A stretch of DNA of 64,000 nucleotides from Candidatus Micrarchaeum acidiphilum ARMAN-2 (GCA_009387755.1 GG697240.1:64001-128000), one strand, 5' to 3'; counted from the first letter of the stretch, positions 44,008-52,101 are shown. A program made the numbers and translations. The notes: generated by a model from the letters alone, not told the origin.

Positions 44008-45207
44008 GTGTCTTTCATAATCGACCTGCTGCTCCTTTTCGGCGTTGCCGTACTGCTTGGCAGGATTTTGGAGTCGCTCAGGGTGCCCGCGATAGTCGGA
44101 TACATAATAGCCGGGGTGGTGCTGGGCAACGTGGTTCTCAAGGTGGTTCAGCCGACCGCGATCCTGAGCGCGATAGCAGAGGTCGCCCTTTTCTTCATAA
44201 TATTGCAGATAGGGATAGAGGTCACAACAGACATAATAACAAAGGATGTTAAGACCAGCTTTGCACTTTCGTCGGCTAGCTTCTTCATACCAGTAATTGT
44301 TGTATTCGGCATAAGCACGTATTTTTTCGGCATGGGCTATGTTGAGGCAGCAGCGGTAAGCCTTGCTGTGTGCGTGCCTTCGATATCCATAATATCAGTA
44401 CTAATAATGAAATACGACCTGCTCAGGCTTGAGGGAGGCAGGATAATGCTTTCTTCCACAGTGCTCAACGACATAGTCGCATTCACGGTGCTTGCAATGG
44501 TGATAGGCAGGACTGTGGAAGGATTTTACAAGGTTATAATAGCGGTGTCGGCCATTTACGTGCTGACTCTGGCTGGAGGCAAGTACCTTAGGAGATACTC
44601 TGAAAGAGTGCATGCCTTTTTCAAGCAACTTAGGAAAATGGAGGGCGGCGAGAACTTCGCGCTCGGAATCATACTGATGATAGGACTGCTCATAGCTGCA
44701 ATATTCCAGTTTATCGGCATCACGTATGTGCTCGGGGCCTTCTTTGCGGGCATTCTGATAGAAGGCGCACTTATAGGAAAGCGCTTCTACAAGAGAGTCA
44801 TAAGGACCTTGAACCGCCTTAACGAGGGCTTTTTCATACCTGTGTTTTTCAGTATAGCCGGATTGGACTTCATACTGCCTGCAGTAGCCACAGACGCGTA
44901 TGCGCTGGCCGTAATATCCGTTGATGCAATCCTTGCGATAACACTTATTTATTTCATTTTTGAAAAGCGCTTCAAGGCAATAAGCCATAGGACGCTAATA
45001 GGCGTGATGGGCGGAAGGGGGGCAGTAGGCATAACCATAGGCACGGTGGCGCTAGAAGCTGGCCTGATAGGCAATGCCGACTACTCGGTAATCATACTGG
45101 GCACGATAGTGCTTTCGATAATAATGCCTGCCATAATAGACGCGCACATAAAGCAGAGGAGCAGACTGCGCAGACCTACCGGGGCGGCCGCAATAGACAA
45201 GCTGTGA
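44008..45207 (+). CDS. Cation/proton antiporter, CPA2 (KefB-like) membrane domain
   Basis: About 12 spans in 399 residues, with the CPA2 phrases RVPAIVGYIIAGVVLGN, TFVLGAFFAGIL-type YVLGAFFAGILIEG, and GVMGGRGAVGITIGTVALE near the end. No TrkA-N regulatory domain is attached. GTG start. It probably exchanges Na+ or K+ for protons to keep cytoplasmic pH, useful for an acidophile. Confidence 0.88.
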   Translation: MSFIIDLLLLFGVAVLLGRILESLRVPAIVGYIIAGVVLGNVVLKVVQPTAILSAIAEVALFFIILQIGIEVTTDIITKDVKTSFALSSASFFIPVIVVFGISTYFFGMGYVEAAAVSLAVCVPSISIISVLIMKYDLLRLEGGRIMLSSTVLNDIVAFTVLAMVIGRTVEGFYKVIIAVSAIYVLTLAGGKYLRRYSERVHAFFKQLRKMEGGENFALGIILMIGLLIAAIFQFIGITYVLGAFFAGILIEGALIGKRFYKRVIRTLNRLNEGFFIPVFFSIAGLDFILPAVATDAYALAVISVDAILAITLIYFIFEKRFKAISHRTLIGVMGGRGAVGITIGTVALEAGLIGNADYSVIILGTIVLSIIMPAIIDAHIKQRSRLRRPTGAAAIDKL

Positions 45208-45231
45208 GGGCGGTGCCCAGGACAAACCTGT

Positions 45232-46362
45232 TTATTTGACTTCAGGCATATCCGCGCCGTTCTGGTACTGGCTGGCGAGGCCGCTGCTGCCGTACTTTCT
45301 TTCTACGCCGGTCGGAAAGAAATAGATGCGGCCGTAGCCGAGCACATCGCCTGGCCTTATTAGTTTGCCTTCTTTGAAGTATGTTTTGGGCTGTCTTGAG
45401 AAAGGACCGGTATAGCCGGGATCTATCCAGCCATCCCATTTGTATGCTAGCCTGTGGTCAGCTACTCCGATATCTATCTTCTTTTTGCTTGTCACAAACT
45501 TCGTGAACAGGTATTCGCTGTAGAATATTAAGCCAATGTTTCTTGACAGGTTCATGCTCTCTGCGGTGTCTACATCTATGAATTCGCCTGGCTTCAGCTT
45601 GTACGGAAGCTCGACCTCGGTGCACAGCTCTGTGAACTTTGGCCTTTTCGAGAATACAACAGGTTCGCTTCTGGTTATTATCCTTGCTGTTTTGCCTGCG
45701 CGAACCTTAATGAGGTTTTTGCGCAGTGACAGTTCCGGCTCGACCTTGAAATAGCCTTTTGATGAAAGCGCCTTTATTTCGCTCTGCGAGAGCACTTCGT
45801 AGCCGTGGTCCAGCTCAAGGTGCATCTTATAGTCGTCTTTGCTGACATTTGAATTGAGGAATATATTTTTGCCTGCAAGCTCTTTGTTGGAGAACGAGTC
45901 AAAAAACACCATTAACTGTGCTATCCTGTCGCCTTTGCGCAGTTTTATGGGAAGCGGCGAGTGGTTTACTATGTCGAGGGCTATGTTGTAGTTTCCGAAA
46001 CCTAGTGGACCCCATCCGCCGCCGGCTTGCATCAGCGGCAGGGTGAGGTAGCAGCCAAGGCGGCGCATGCTGGACCTCAGCTCGGTAAATGGCTTAAGGA
46101 TATCGTCAAACATTATTGAGCTTTGAGTATCGACCGTTGTTTCATACCCGGGAAAAAGGGCAGAATTGTAGCGGTAGAAATCGTCGCTCTCAAACGAGCC
46201 GTTCACTGCCTCGGCGTCTTCAATGCCCTTGAATTTGAGGTCTAGGCTGGCAGGTTGGCGCTGCTTGTCGCTGAGCTTCGGATCTATTCTTAGCATATTT
46301 TGGGCTTCTGCCTCCTTTATGCCACGGTCTGTCAGAAGCCTGTTGCGGAAGCTGCTTCGCAT
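45232..46362 (-). CDS. Tandem dCTP deaminase/dUTPase-like protein
   Basis: Two jelly-roll dUTPase-type domains in one chain. The first has RQPASLDLKFKG, ELRSSMRRLG (like the RSSxARxGL motif of dCTP deaminase) and GNYNIALDIVNHSPLPIKL; the second has FIDVDTAESMNL and GWIDPGYTG. This resembles the long double-domain DCD proteins (about 360 residues). In the first domain the deaminase catalytic Glu position reads Asp, so activity may differ. A single-domain Dcd is encoded at 50468, so this copy may have another nucleotide substrate. Confidence 0.68.
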   Translation of the reverse strand: MRSSFRNRLLTDRGIKEAEAQNMLRIDPKLSDKQRQPASLDLKFKGIEDAEAVNGSFESDDFYRYNSALFPGYETTVDTQSSIMFDDILKPFTELRSSMRRLGCYLTLPLMQAGGGWGPLGFGNYNIALDIVNHSPLPIKLRKGDRIAQLMVFFDSFSNKELAGKNIFLNSNVSKDDYKMHLELDHGYEVLSQSEIKALSSKGYFKVEPELSLRKNLIKVRAGKTARIITRSEPVVFSKRPKFTELCTEVELPYKLKPGEFIDVDTAESMNLSRNIGLIFYSEYLFTKFVTSKKKIDIGVADHRLAYKWDGWIDPGYTGPFSRQPKTYFKEGKLIRPGDVLGYGRIYFFPTGVERKYGSSGLASQYQNGADMPEVK

Positions 46363-46838
46363 AAGCGATAATAATGGTTATTATAATATTAATATGTTTT
46401 CAATTGCAAGTTTGGCTTGCCATCCGATTTTTAAGTTTTTTTAGAGCAATCGTTATATTGAGCAATTGCTTGGCCTTGATAAAACTTTAATATACAAACT
46501 TGTACGCCACCATTAAAGCATGGTTCTTTCTAGGATTGTTGAAACTTGTAATGTAAAATTTATTTTGGTCAAAATATTATTGTTTATAAAAGCAATCTGC
46601 GATCTTTACGGGGATTTATAAAACGCTGTGCTTTTCCTTTTTGTCTTTTTCTCCCATAAAAGCGGTATCATTGCTCTTAATAAATTAAATACTCAATTGC
46701 TTCGGTAACATGACCGGATAGCACTTTCACGTTCTCTACATTTTAAAATTTCGCTGCTTATATCATTTTCTTGTTCAGCTGTCTCTTTTTTGCTGCTTTA
46801 TTCATAGTAAATCTAATGCAGTTCCAGTTTATTTAGTC
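46363..46838. other. AT-rich non-coding stretch at island edge
   Basis: About 475 bases with distinctly higher A+T than the flanking core genes and no convincing frame. Short palindromes such as AGCAATTGCT (near 46460) and TATA-like TTTATAAAAG (46583 region) are present. It marks the start of the accessory island. Confidence 0.5.
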
Positions 46839-47708
46839 TCATTTTGTTCTCAAAACATTTTGTATATCTGGTTTGAGAGTGGGCCCGTGGTTGTTCTCAC
46901 TTGGGCTGTTTGTTATTTCAATCATTTTCTTTTTATATTGGATAATTGGATTTAGGCAGTCTGCAATATCTTTGTTGTTGCGCTCCAAAGCGATCATTTC
47001 GGCAGTCTTCCCTTCATTGTTCTTTAATTTCAGATTTGCATTTTTATCAACAAGGTAATTTACAATGTCAAGATGACCGTTCCATGCGGCGTACATAATT
47101 GCTGTCGTTCCGGAATTGTCTGCTGCGTTTATGTCTGCGCCGTGTTCGGCAAGGTACTTTAAGACTTCGAGATGGCCGAACCGTGCGGCATTAATAATTG
47201 CTGTTTCTCCGGTTTTGTTCTTTGCGTTTATGTCTGCGCCGTGTTCGGCAAGGTACTTTACAATGTCGAAATAGCCATCAAAAGCTGCAGTCATAATTGC
47301 TGTTTCTCCGGTTTTGTTCTTTGCGTTTATGTCTGCGCCGTGTTCGGCAAGGTACTTTACGACTTCGAGACGGCCGAACCGTGCGGCGTACATAATTGCT
47401 GTCGTTCCGGAATTGTCTGCTGCGTTTATGTCTGCACCGTGTTCGGCAAGGTACTTTACGACTTCAGGGTGGCCGTTCCGTGCGGCGTACATAATTGCTG
47501 TTTCTCCGTCTTTAGCTGCTGCGTTTATGTCTGCGCCGTGTTCGGCAAGGTACTTTACAGTATCGAGACGGCCGTCCCATGCAGCACGCATAAGCGCCGT
47601 TCTTCCTTTTTCATCCGGTGTAGCTATATCTGCGCCTATCGGTTGCTTATTAGATGTTTCTTTGTTTATAAATGTAATAATTCTCACCGGGCCATTGGTA
47701 CAACTCAA
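46839..47708 (-). CDS. Ankyrin-repeat protein
   Basis: About seven 33-residue ankyrin repeats (consensus VKYLAEHGADINA...GxTAIMYAA), a short N-terminal cap and a polar C-terminal tail. At DNA level the central units are almost identical and exactly 99 bases apart (GTGTTCGGC on the plus strand at about 47142, 47241, 47340, 47439 and 47538). No signal peptide or span, so it is likely a cytoplasmic or host-directed protein-binding scaffold. TTG 47708 lies about 25 bases below a TATA box (TATATAAATA, 47731-47740), suggesting a leaderless start. Confidence 0.87.
   Translation of the reverse strand: MSCTNGPVRIITFINKETSNKQPIGADIATPDEKGRTALMRAAWDGRLDTVKYLAEHGADINAAAKDGETAIMYAARNGHPEVVKYLAEHGADINAADNSGTTAIMYAARFGRLEVVKYLAEHGADINAKNKTGETAIMTAAFDGYFDIVKYLAEHGADINAKNKTGETAIINAARFGHLEVLKYLAEHGADINAADNSGTTAIMYAAWNGHLDIVNYLVDKNANLKLKNNEGKTAEMIALERNNKDIADCLNPIIQYKKKMIEITNSPSENNHGPTLKPDIQNVLRTK
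47145..47600. repeat. 99-bp tandem repeats encoding ankyrin units
   Basis: Direct repeats of 99 bases, in phase with the reading frame and with very high identity in the central copies, implying recent duplication or gene conversion. Confidence 0.8.
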
Positions 47709-48026
47709 TACACCGCTCTCTTTTTCCTGATATATAAATATTACTTTTTATTAAAATTTATCAAACTTGATTCTTAAAATTTCAAATTTATACTGCCCCT
47801 TGCCTGTTTTTTCGAATAAATTTAATAGGAATGCTATCCTATTTCTAAATTATACAAATAATCCGGCGCGGGCTATTTCGCTTGTGATAGCCGAAGCTAG
47901 ATCTTAAAACTCCAGGTATTCTTTGTATGGAGCTCATCCTGCCAAAAACTTTAATTCCTTATCTAATAGCTTCAAAAATCAAATGTTTCAAACAGGGCTT
48001 GGATTGTTGCTGTATTGATGAAATCG
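47709..48026. other. AT-rich non-coding stretch with inverted repeats
   Basis: 318 bases without a gene. Holds the ankyrin promoter (47731-47740) and two inverted repeats: AATAGGA/TCCTATT (47824-47843, six-base spacer) and GGCTAT/ATAGCC (47871-47892). These could be operators or RNA hairpins. Nothing else seen. Confidence 0.45.
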
Positions 48027-48224
48027 TTATGTCTTTACTTTCTTGAGCCTCAGTTTCCTGTTTGACTCATACATGCTATCGATTATGGATTTCTGGCGCT
48101 TGCTCCAGTCCTTGTTGCTTTTTCTTTTTATCCATTCTGCACGAAGCTTTACGAACTTGAGATTGTCGTCTGCATTCCGCTTTTTTTCTTCTGCCAACTC
48201 TTTAAGCAGGTTGCTCTTTTTCAT
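48027..48224 (-). CDS. Small basic protein paired with nucleotidyltransferase
   Basis: 65 residues, Lys/Arg-rich, predicted helical (LLKELAEEKKRNADDN). Overlaps the end of the nucleotidyltransferase gene by four bases (ATGA-type coupling). No family recognised. The coupling to a nucleotidyltransferase inside an accessory island suggests a two-gene defence or toxin-antitoxin unit, with this as the small partner. Confidence 0.55.
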   Translation of the reverse strand: MKKSNLLKELAEEKKRNADDNLKFVKLRAEWIKRKSNKDWSKRQKSIIDSMYESNRKLRLKKVKT

Positions 48225-48829
48225 ATCTCATTACCCAATACCCTTTTGACCACTTCTGTTTTTATGTCTAACTTCTTTATGAAATTCTTTAATTCTTTCT
48301 TGTTTATGTTTTCCCTAAAGATAGTGTATAAATGTGCTGCATCCTCGTAATCTTTGTCGCTTCCTAAGTAAAGTTTGTACGCCAGCTGCAGCTCTATCGG
48401 ACTTATTCTTATCCTGCTTTTTCCCATATCAACAATTATACCATTTTTTAAAGCATACCAGTTAAGCTCGTTTTGCGGGAATTTTATTTCAAAATTCGGA
48501 TCAAAGGTATCCCTCTCTGCGAACCTTATGGAGCTTTTTTCATTAAGAATTTCATACGCGTCTTTGGCGCGCTTGGCATTTATGCAGTAATATTTTTTTG
48601 AATTGGTTATTTTATTGAATAAGCTGGAGAAATCTTTTATGGCCATGGGCTTTATAAAAATATCTATGTCTTCAGTATGTCGATCCATGCCAAAAAGTAT
48701 TGCAATATAGCCGCTTACTATGACATAGTCGGAATTTAGGTATGATATAAAGTCGATCACCAATTTGTCAAGCATGGTTAGCTTTTTGCCAGTATATTTT
48801 ATCATATTTTTGCTATACGTGTATTTCAT
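48221..48829 (-). CDS. Nucleotidyltransferase-fold protein (AbiEii/DUF6036-like)
   Basis: 202 residues. VIVSGYIAILFGMDRHTEDIDIFI is the Gly-Ser...Asp-x-Asp core of the polymerase-beta-like nucleotidyltransferase superfamily, and DYEDAAHLYTIF follows near the C-terminus, as in AbiEii-like toxins and DUF6036 proteins. Such proteins often act in type IV-like toxin-antitoxin systems by adding nucleotides to RNA or protein. Base composition is AT-rich like its island neighbours. Start could also be an ATG eight or eighteen codons further in. Confidence 0.7.
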   Translation of the reverse strand: MKYTYSKNMIKYTGKKLTMLDKLVIDFISYLNSDYVIVSGYIAILFGMDRHTEDIDIFIKPMAIKDFSSLFNKITNSKKYYCINAKRAKDAYEILNEKSSIRFAERDTFDPNFEIKFPQNELNWYALKNGIIVDMGKSRIRISPIELQLAYKLYLGSDKDYEDAAHLYTIFRENINKKELKNFIKKLDIKTEVVKRVLGNEI

Positions 48830-48864
48830 ACCTTATGTTTGACTCCTGGAAATTATAAATAGAT

Positions 48865-48916
48865 GCTCCCAACGGGATTTGAACCCGTGTTGTGGGTTGA
48901 AGCCCCATATTTTAGG
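48865..48916 (-). pseudogene. tRNA-Glu 3' remnant
   Basis: 27 bases (48865-48891) are identical to the 3' end of the intact tRNA-Glu at 49639-49713, and similarity continues with small deletions through the anticodon arm to about 48916. The 5' half is missing. On the minus strand it has a good T-arm and 3' acceptor strand but no matching 5' acceptor strand within the next 120 bases. Best read as the displaced 3' copy left by integration of an element into tRNA-Glu. Confidence 0.75.
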
Positions 48917-49043
48917 TTCGTATAACTATGGTGGTAAAGAGAGAGGCGAAAGTGGCTGTCTGCAAAATAGCGCACAGCACACATTGAGCTATAACCTATA
49001 ATTAGAGCTCATCGTTACCAATAACGCCGTAATACTATGCTTT

Positions 49044-49304
49044 TTAGTTGGCAAGCTTGTTAAACTCGTCCAAGCTTATGTCCGCTTCGCGCATTATAGT
49101 CCTTACCATACCTTTGCCTATTGGCCTATGGGCCGGAATTACTATCATAATTTCGGGATTCCTTCCTCTAAAAATAGATGAATATTTGTGTTTGTCTGCA
49201 AGCTGCATTACTATGTGGCTGCCTTTCTGGTGTATGACTTTATAGCCTATTTTAGTTAAGGCTTTGATTACCCTGTCGTAATTTACTGGTACGAGCTTAG
49301 ACAC
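49044..49304 (-). CDS. hicA: HicA-family mRNA interferase toxin
   Basis: 86 residues with the HicA double-stranded-RNA-binding-like fold: LTKIGYKVIHQKGSHIVMQ contains the conserved Gly-Ser-His catalytic site, and IVIPAHRPIGKGMVRTIMREADIS is the typical C-terminal part. It cleaves mRNA when free. Encoded downstream of and overlapping hicB by eight bases. Lies between the tRNA-Glu gene and its remnant. Confidence 0.9.
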   Translation of the reverse strand: MSKLVPVNYDRVIKALTKIGYKVIHQKGSHIVMQLADKHKYSSIFRGRNPEIMIVIPAHRPIGKGMVRTIMREADISLDEFNKLAN

Positions 49305-49506
49305 TTACCTGCACCATATCCACTGGCACCGGGTCGCCGTGTTTCTTAAGCGCTTCTAAATAAGCTTGGATGGCCTCCTTTATATTCTTCATAAGCTCCT
49401 TGCGGGTCTTGCCTTCCGTTGCGCAGCCCGGCAAATCTGGCACTCTGGCTATGTAAGTGCCGTCTTCGTCACGCTCTATCATTACCCTGTACTTCATTCT
49501 TTCCAT
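49297..49506 (-). CDS. hicB: HicB-family antitoxin
   Basis: 69 residues: a partial RNase-H-like HicB domain (YRVMIERDEDGTYIARVPDLPGC...KTRKELMKNIKEAIQAYLEALKK). No separate DNA-binding domain is attached. It neutralises HicA. Antitoxin-first order with overlap is normal for some HicBA pairs. A TATA-like TTTAATACC (about 49524-49533, minus) lies close upstream. Confidence 0.9.
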   Translation of the reverse strand: MERMKYRVMIERDEDGTYIARVPDLPGCATEGKTRKELMKNIKEAIQAYLEALKKHGDPVPVDMVQVSV

Positions 49507-49542
49507 AATAGAATTATGCGCATTTAAGGTATTAAATCTTTT

Positions 49543-49591
49543 CTGAGAAACTTCAATGCCCGCAAAATATACGAAGTTCGCAACTTCTCAG
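49543..49591. repeat. Inverted repeats between hicB and tRNA-Glu
   Basis: A hairpin GAAGTT-CGC-AACTTC at 49573-49587, and a wider pair CTGAGAA (49543-49549) with TTCTCAG (49585-49591). Possible operator, terminator stem for the tRNA, or recombination site. Confidence 0.4.
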
Positions 49592-49638
49592 GCAAAAACT
49601 CGGCTTTTTAGGTAGACAAGATGACCACTTTGGCTATT

Positions 49639-49713
49639 TGCTCCCAACGGGATTTGAACCCGTGTTCTGGGGTTGAAAGCCCCATGTCCTTAGCCGGGCT
49701 AGACGATGGGAGC
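49639..49713 (-). tRNA. tRNA-Glu (TTC)
   Basis: Minus strand: acceptor GCTCCCA/TGGGAGC, anticodon stem TGGGG/CCCCA with loop CTTTCAA (anticodon TTC), T-arm ACGGG-TTCAAAT-CCCGT, discriminator A. Uninterrupted, CCA not encoded. Its 3' end is duplicated at 48865-48916, marking it as an integration target. Confidence 0.93.
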
Positions 49714-49741
49714 ATTAGGCATTAGCCGGTTTGGCCAACGC

Positions 49742-50398
49742 TTAGATTTTAGTGTCAAGTATATTTATAATTTCTTTGCTTATTGAACCTTTTGAACGGT
49801 TGCCATTTATTACATAGTAGTTCTTGAAGTCCTTCTGCATCTCAAGGTATGCCAGCCTCGCCCTGCCCAGGAAGCCGAGCTTCTCGAACATCGTGGTGGT
49901 GGACTTCTGCTTGAAAAGCTCGCCGTCCTTCTCCATCAGAGCAGTCTTGTTCTTCAGGAACTCTGCTGCGCGCCGGTTGAGCCTTTCCACGGCCTTTCGG
50001 GGATTCGCATCTATTACGAAAGTTATATCTGGAGGTATGAATTTCCTGTTGATGCCGACCAGAAAGCGCTTGTCTATGCCGGCTGCGGTGCCGTACGCTA
50101 TCGTGGAGCCTATGTACCTGTCTGTTATTATCACCTTGCCTTCAGATATCGAGGGCATTATCGTGGTCTCTAAGTGATACGCGCGGTCCGCAGTAAAAAG
50201 CATCTGCATTGCAAGGGCGTTTATCGGTTTCTTCGAAACCACTATTTCCTTTATCAGCTTGCCTATTGGCCCAGAAGTCGGCTCCGCGGTCGTCACTGCA
50301 GCTATGCCGCTGGACTTGAGATAGCTGTCGAGCATCTCGGCCTGCGTGGACTTTCCGGATCCGTCTATACCCTCGAATGCGATTAGCAATTGCCCCAC
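49742..50398 (-). CDS. tmk: Thymidylate kinase
   Basis: Phosphorylates dTMP to dTDP. P-loop FEGIDGSGKST (residues about 8-18), TAEPTSGPIG with the family EPT, and TDRYIGSTIAYG with the DR motif; a Lys/Arg-containing lid follows near 145-170. 218 residues, standard. Divergent from dcd across 69 bases, so dTTP synthesis genes share a promoter region. Confidence 0.95.
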   Translation of the reverse strand: MGQLLIAFEGIDGSGKSTQAEMLDSYLKSSGIAAVTTAEPTSGPIGKLIKEIVVSKKPINALAMQMLFTADRAYHLETTIMPSISEGKVIITDRYIGSTIAYGTAAGIDKRFLVGINRKFIPPDITFVIDANPRKAVERLNRRAAEFLKNKTALMEKDGELFKQKSTTTMFEKLGFLGRARLAYLEMQKDFKNYYVINGNRSKGSISKEIINILDTKI

Positions 50399-50467
50399 CA
50401 GTATTGTATTAGACTTATTTGTAGTACTATTTATAAATCTTTTTCAGCGTAAATCTTTGTGGTTTGC
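50399..50467. promoter_or_regulatory. Divergent promoter tmk / dcd
   Basis: 69-base divergent gap with AT-rich ATTTATAAATC near 50429-50439, readable as a TATA box in both directions, about 30 bases from each start. Confidence 0.45.
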
Positions 50468-51004
50468 ATGATACTCTCAGATGTCGATATATTGAACATG
50501 ATAAAGAACAAAAGGCTCGGCATAAAGCCATTCGACAGGAAGATAGTCCGAGAAAACGGCATAGACTGCAGGCTCGACGACCAGATAGCACACCACGTTG
50601 TCCCAGATGCCGATTTTGTTATGGACCCTACAAATCCGGAGCACATAGCAAAGAGCTACTCCGTCATGAAAAACCAAAAGAAACTAATCATAAAGCCGCA
50701 CGAGCAGGTGCTGCTTTCGACTTATGAAAAGCTTTCCATCCCGGACAGCGTTGCGGGGTTCGTTGAGCTAAGGAGCACTTGGGCAAGGCATGGGCTGTCA
50801 ATGCCGCCCACCATTATTGATGCGGGTTTCGAAGGCACTGTCACCCTTGAAGTAATAAACAACGCCCCTTACAGCATAATCCTTAGGCCGAAGCAGAACT
50901 TTGCGCACATAATACTGGTAAAGTTGGACAACAAGTCTGAGAATGCCTATTCCGGATTCTACAGTGGACAGAACGGCATAAGGCTCCCAAAGGTGCTTAA
51001 GTAG
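50468..51004 (+). CDS. dcd: dCTP deaminase
   Basis: Homotrimeric dCTP deaminase: MILSDVDILNMI start, IDCRLDDQI, the substrate loop ELRSTWARHGLS, and IDAGFEGTVTLEVINNAP with the catalytic Glu. Makes dUTP (or dUMP if bifunctional) for thymidylate synthesis. ATG 50468 preferred to a GTG at 50459. Divergent partner of tmk. Confidence 0.93.
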   Translation: MILSDVDILNMIKNKRLGIKPFDRKIVRENGIDCRLDDQIAHHVVPDADFVMDPTNPEHIAKSYSVMKNQKKLIIKPHEQVLLSTYEKLSIPDSVAGFVELRSTWARHGLSMPPTIIDAGFEGTVTLEVINNAPYSIILRPKQNFAHIILVKLDNKSENAYSGFYSGQNGIRLPKVLK

Positions 51005-51081
51005 GATTTGATAAAAAGAGCGAAGCAGATTCGTAGGCTGCCTCGCGGCCTAAACTGGATTTGACAAGCAGAAAGCGCAGG

Positions 51082-51372
51082 TTACCTTGATACAAGGTCG
51101 GAGACTTCAGAGCTGTCTGAACCTTCCTGGTGCTGCTGGCGTATGCCTGCAGATACAAGCACTACGTCTCCTATGTTCTTTATGTTCTTAAACAATATGC
51201 TTTTCTGCTGGAGCATCTTCCTTATCTCGTCTTCTTCTGAGCTGCGCCATTCTTCCATGAGCAGCCTGCTCACTTCGCCCTTCTCTAAATCTACAATAGC
51301 ATCGCGAACCTCACCAAGGTATTGGCCGTTATCGCTATATATGTCCATATTGTATATTTCAGATATCTTCAC
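51082..51372 (-). CDS. PRC-barrel domain protein
   Basis: 96 residues: MKISEIYNMDIYSDNGQYLGEVRDAIVDLEKGEV matches the PRC-barrel beta fold found in archaeal proteins linked to RNA maturation and cell division (CdpB-like). A polar tail follows. ATG 51372. Convergent with dcd. Exact partner unknown. Confidence 0.83.
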   Translation of the reverse strand: MKISEIYNMDIYSDNGQYLGEVRDAIVDLEKGEVSRLLMEEWRSSEEDEIRKMLQQKSILFKNIKNIGDVVLVSAGIRQQHQEGSDSSEVSDLVSR

Positions 51373-51522
51373 TTGATCACCTAATGCATATAGACAAATT
51401 AAACTTTAAATATCTTGTGTATTCATACGATAAACCTGTGGGCTCCATATTTTTGTCGTTTGCTTATTCAAAAAATGAAACAACCAATAATAGCTTTTTT
51501 GCTGATTTTATACTGTGATTTT

Positions 51523-52101
51523 ATGCAGGAAACAAAATTTGATCCTAAGAAGACTGCGCTTGTAGTGATAGACATGCAGAAAGGCATTGCTGCAGGAGAT
51601 CGTAAACTGGCGCCACATACTGCCGAGGAGGTCAGGAGAAATGTGGGCATTGCAATCCGCAGGTTTAGGGATTCCGGCGCAAAGGTATTCCTTGTGCATG
51701 TTGCCGGAACCGACGGTGCTGATATGCTCAAGCCGCTGGTAGATGATGCACCGAACTGGGGCAGTCCGGGCCAAGATTGGGCTGAGTTCGTAGACGAAGC
51801 CAAACCCACGGAAAAGGATATTGTAATAACTAAGAGGCAGTGGGGCGCGTTTTACGGCACCGAACTGGACCTTCAGCTTAGGAGAAGGCACATAGACACG
51901 ATATTCCTTTGCGGCATATCCACCAACATAGGTGTAGAGACCACAGCCAGGGAGGCTTACCAGCACGGGTACAACGTTGTACTGCTGGAAGACGCCATGA
52001 GTGCAATGTCAAAGGACGAGCACGATGCAGCGGTGAAGTTCATATTTCCACGCATAGGCATCGTGCGCAGCACAGAGCAGGCAATGTCAATGCTTGGATG
52101 A
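51523..52101 (+). CDS. Isochorismatase-family cysteine hydrolase
   Basis: Catalytic triad of the family is visible: Asp in VVIDMQKGI, Lys in ITKRQWGAF, and Cys in FLCGISTNIGVETTAR. About 192 residues from ATG 51523; the frame extends upstream with unlikely hydrophobic sequence. Members act as nicotinamidases, ureidohydrolases or isochorismatases; which one is unclear. Nicotinamide salvage is a fair guess, but the zinc-site residues of nicotinamidase are not obvious. Confidence 0.88.
   Translation: MQETKFDPKKTALVVIDMQKGIAAGDRKLAPHTAEEVRRNVGIAIRRFRDSGAKVFLVHVAGTDGADMLKPLVDDAPNWGSPGQDWAEFVDEAKPTEKDIVITKRQWGAFYGTELDLQLRRRHIDTIFLCGISTNIGVETTAREAYQHGYNVVLLEDAMSAMSKDEHDAAVKFIFPRIGIVRSTEQAMSMLG

Noticed and set aside
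47142-47560. Possible CRISPR array (regular 99-bp direct repeats)
   Set aside because: Repeats are contiguous, translate as ankyrin units, and have no unique spacers or cas genes nearby.
47172-47777. Long open frames on the plus strand across the ankyrin gene
   Set aside because: They are repetitive, Cys-rich mirror translations of the in-phase 99-bp units; the minus-strand frame gives a clear ankyrin consensus.
48916-49030. A full tRNA with a large intron ending at the remnant
   Set aside because: No 5' acceptor strand complementary to the 3' end and no D-arm were found in this stretch; only the 3' part of tRNA-Glu is recognisable.
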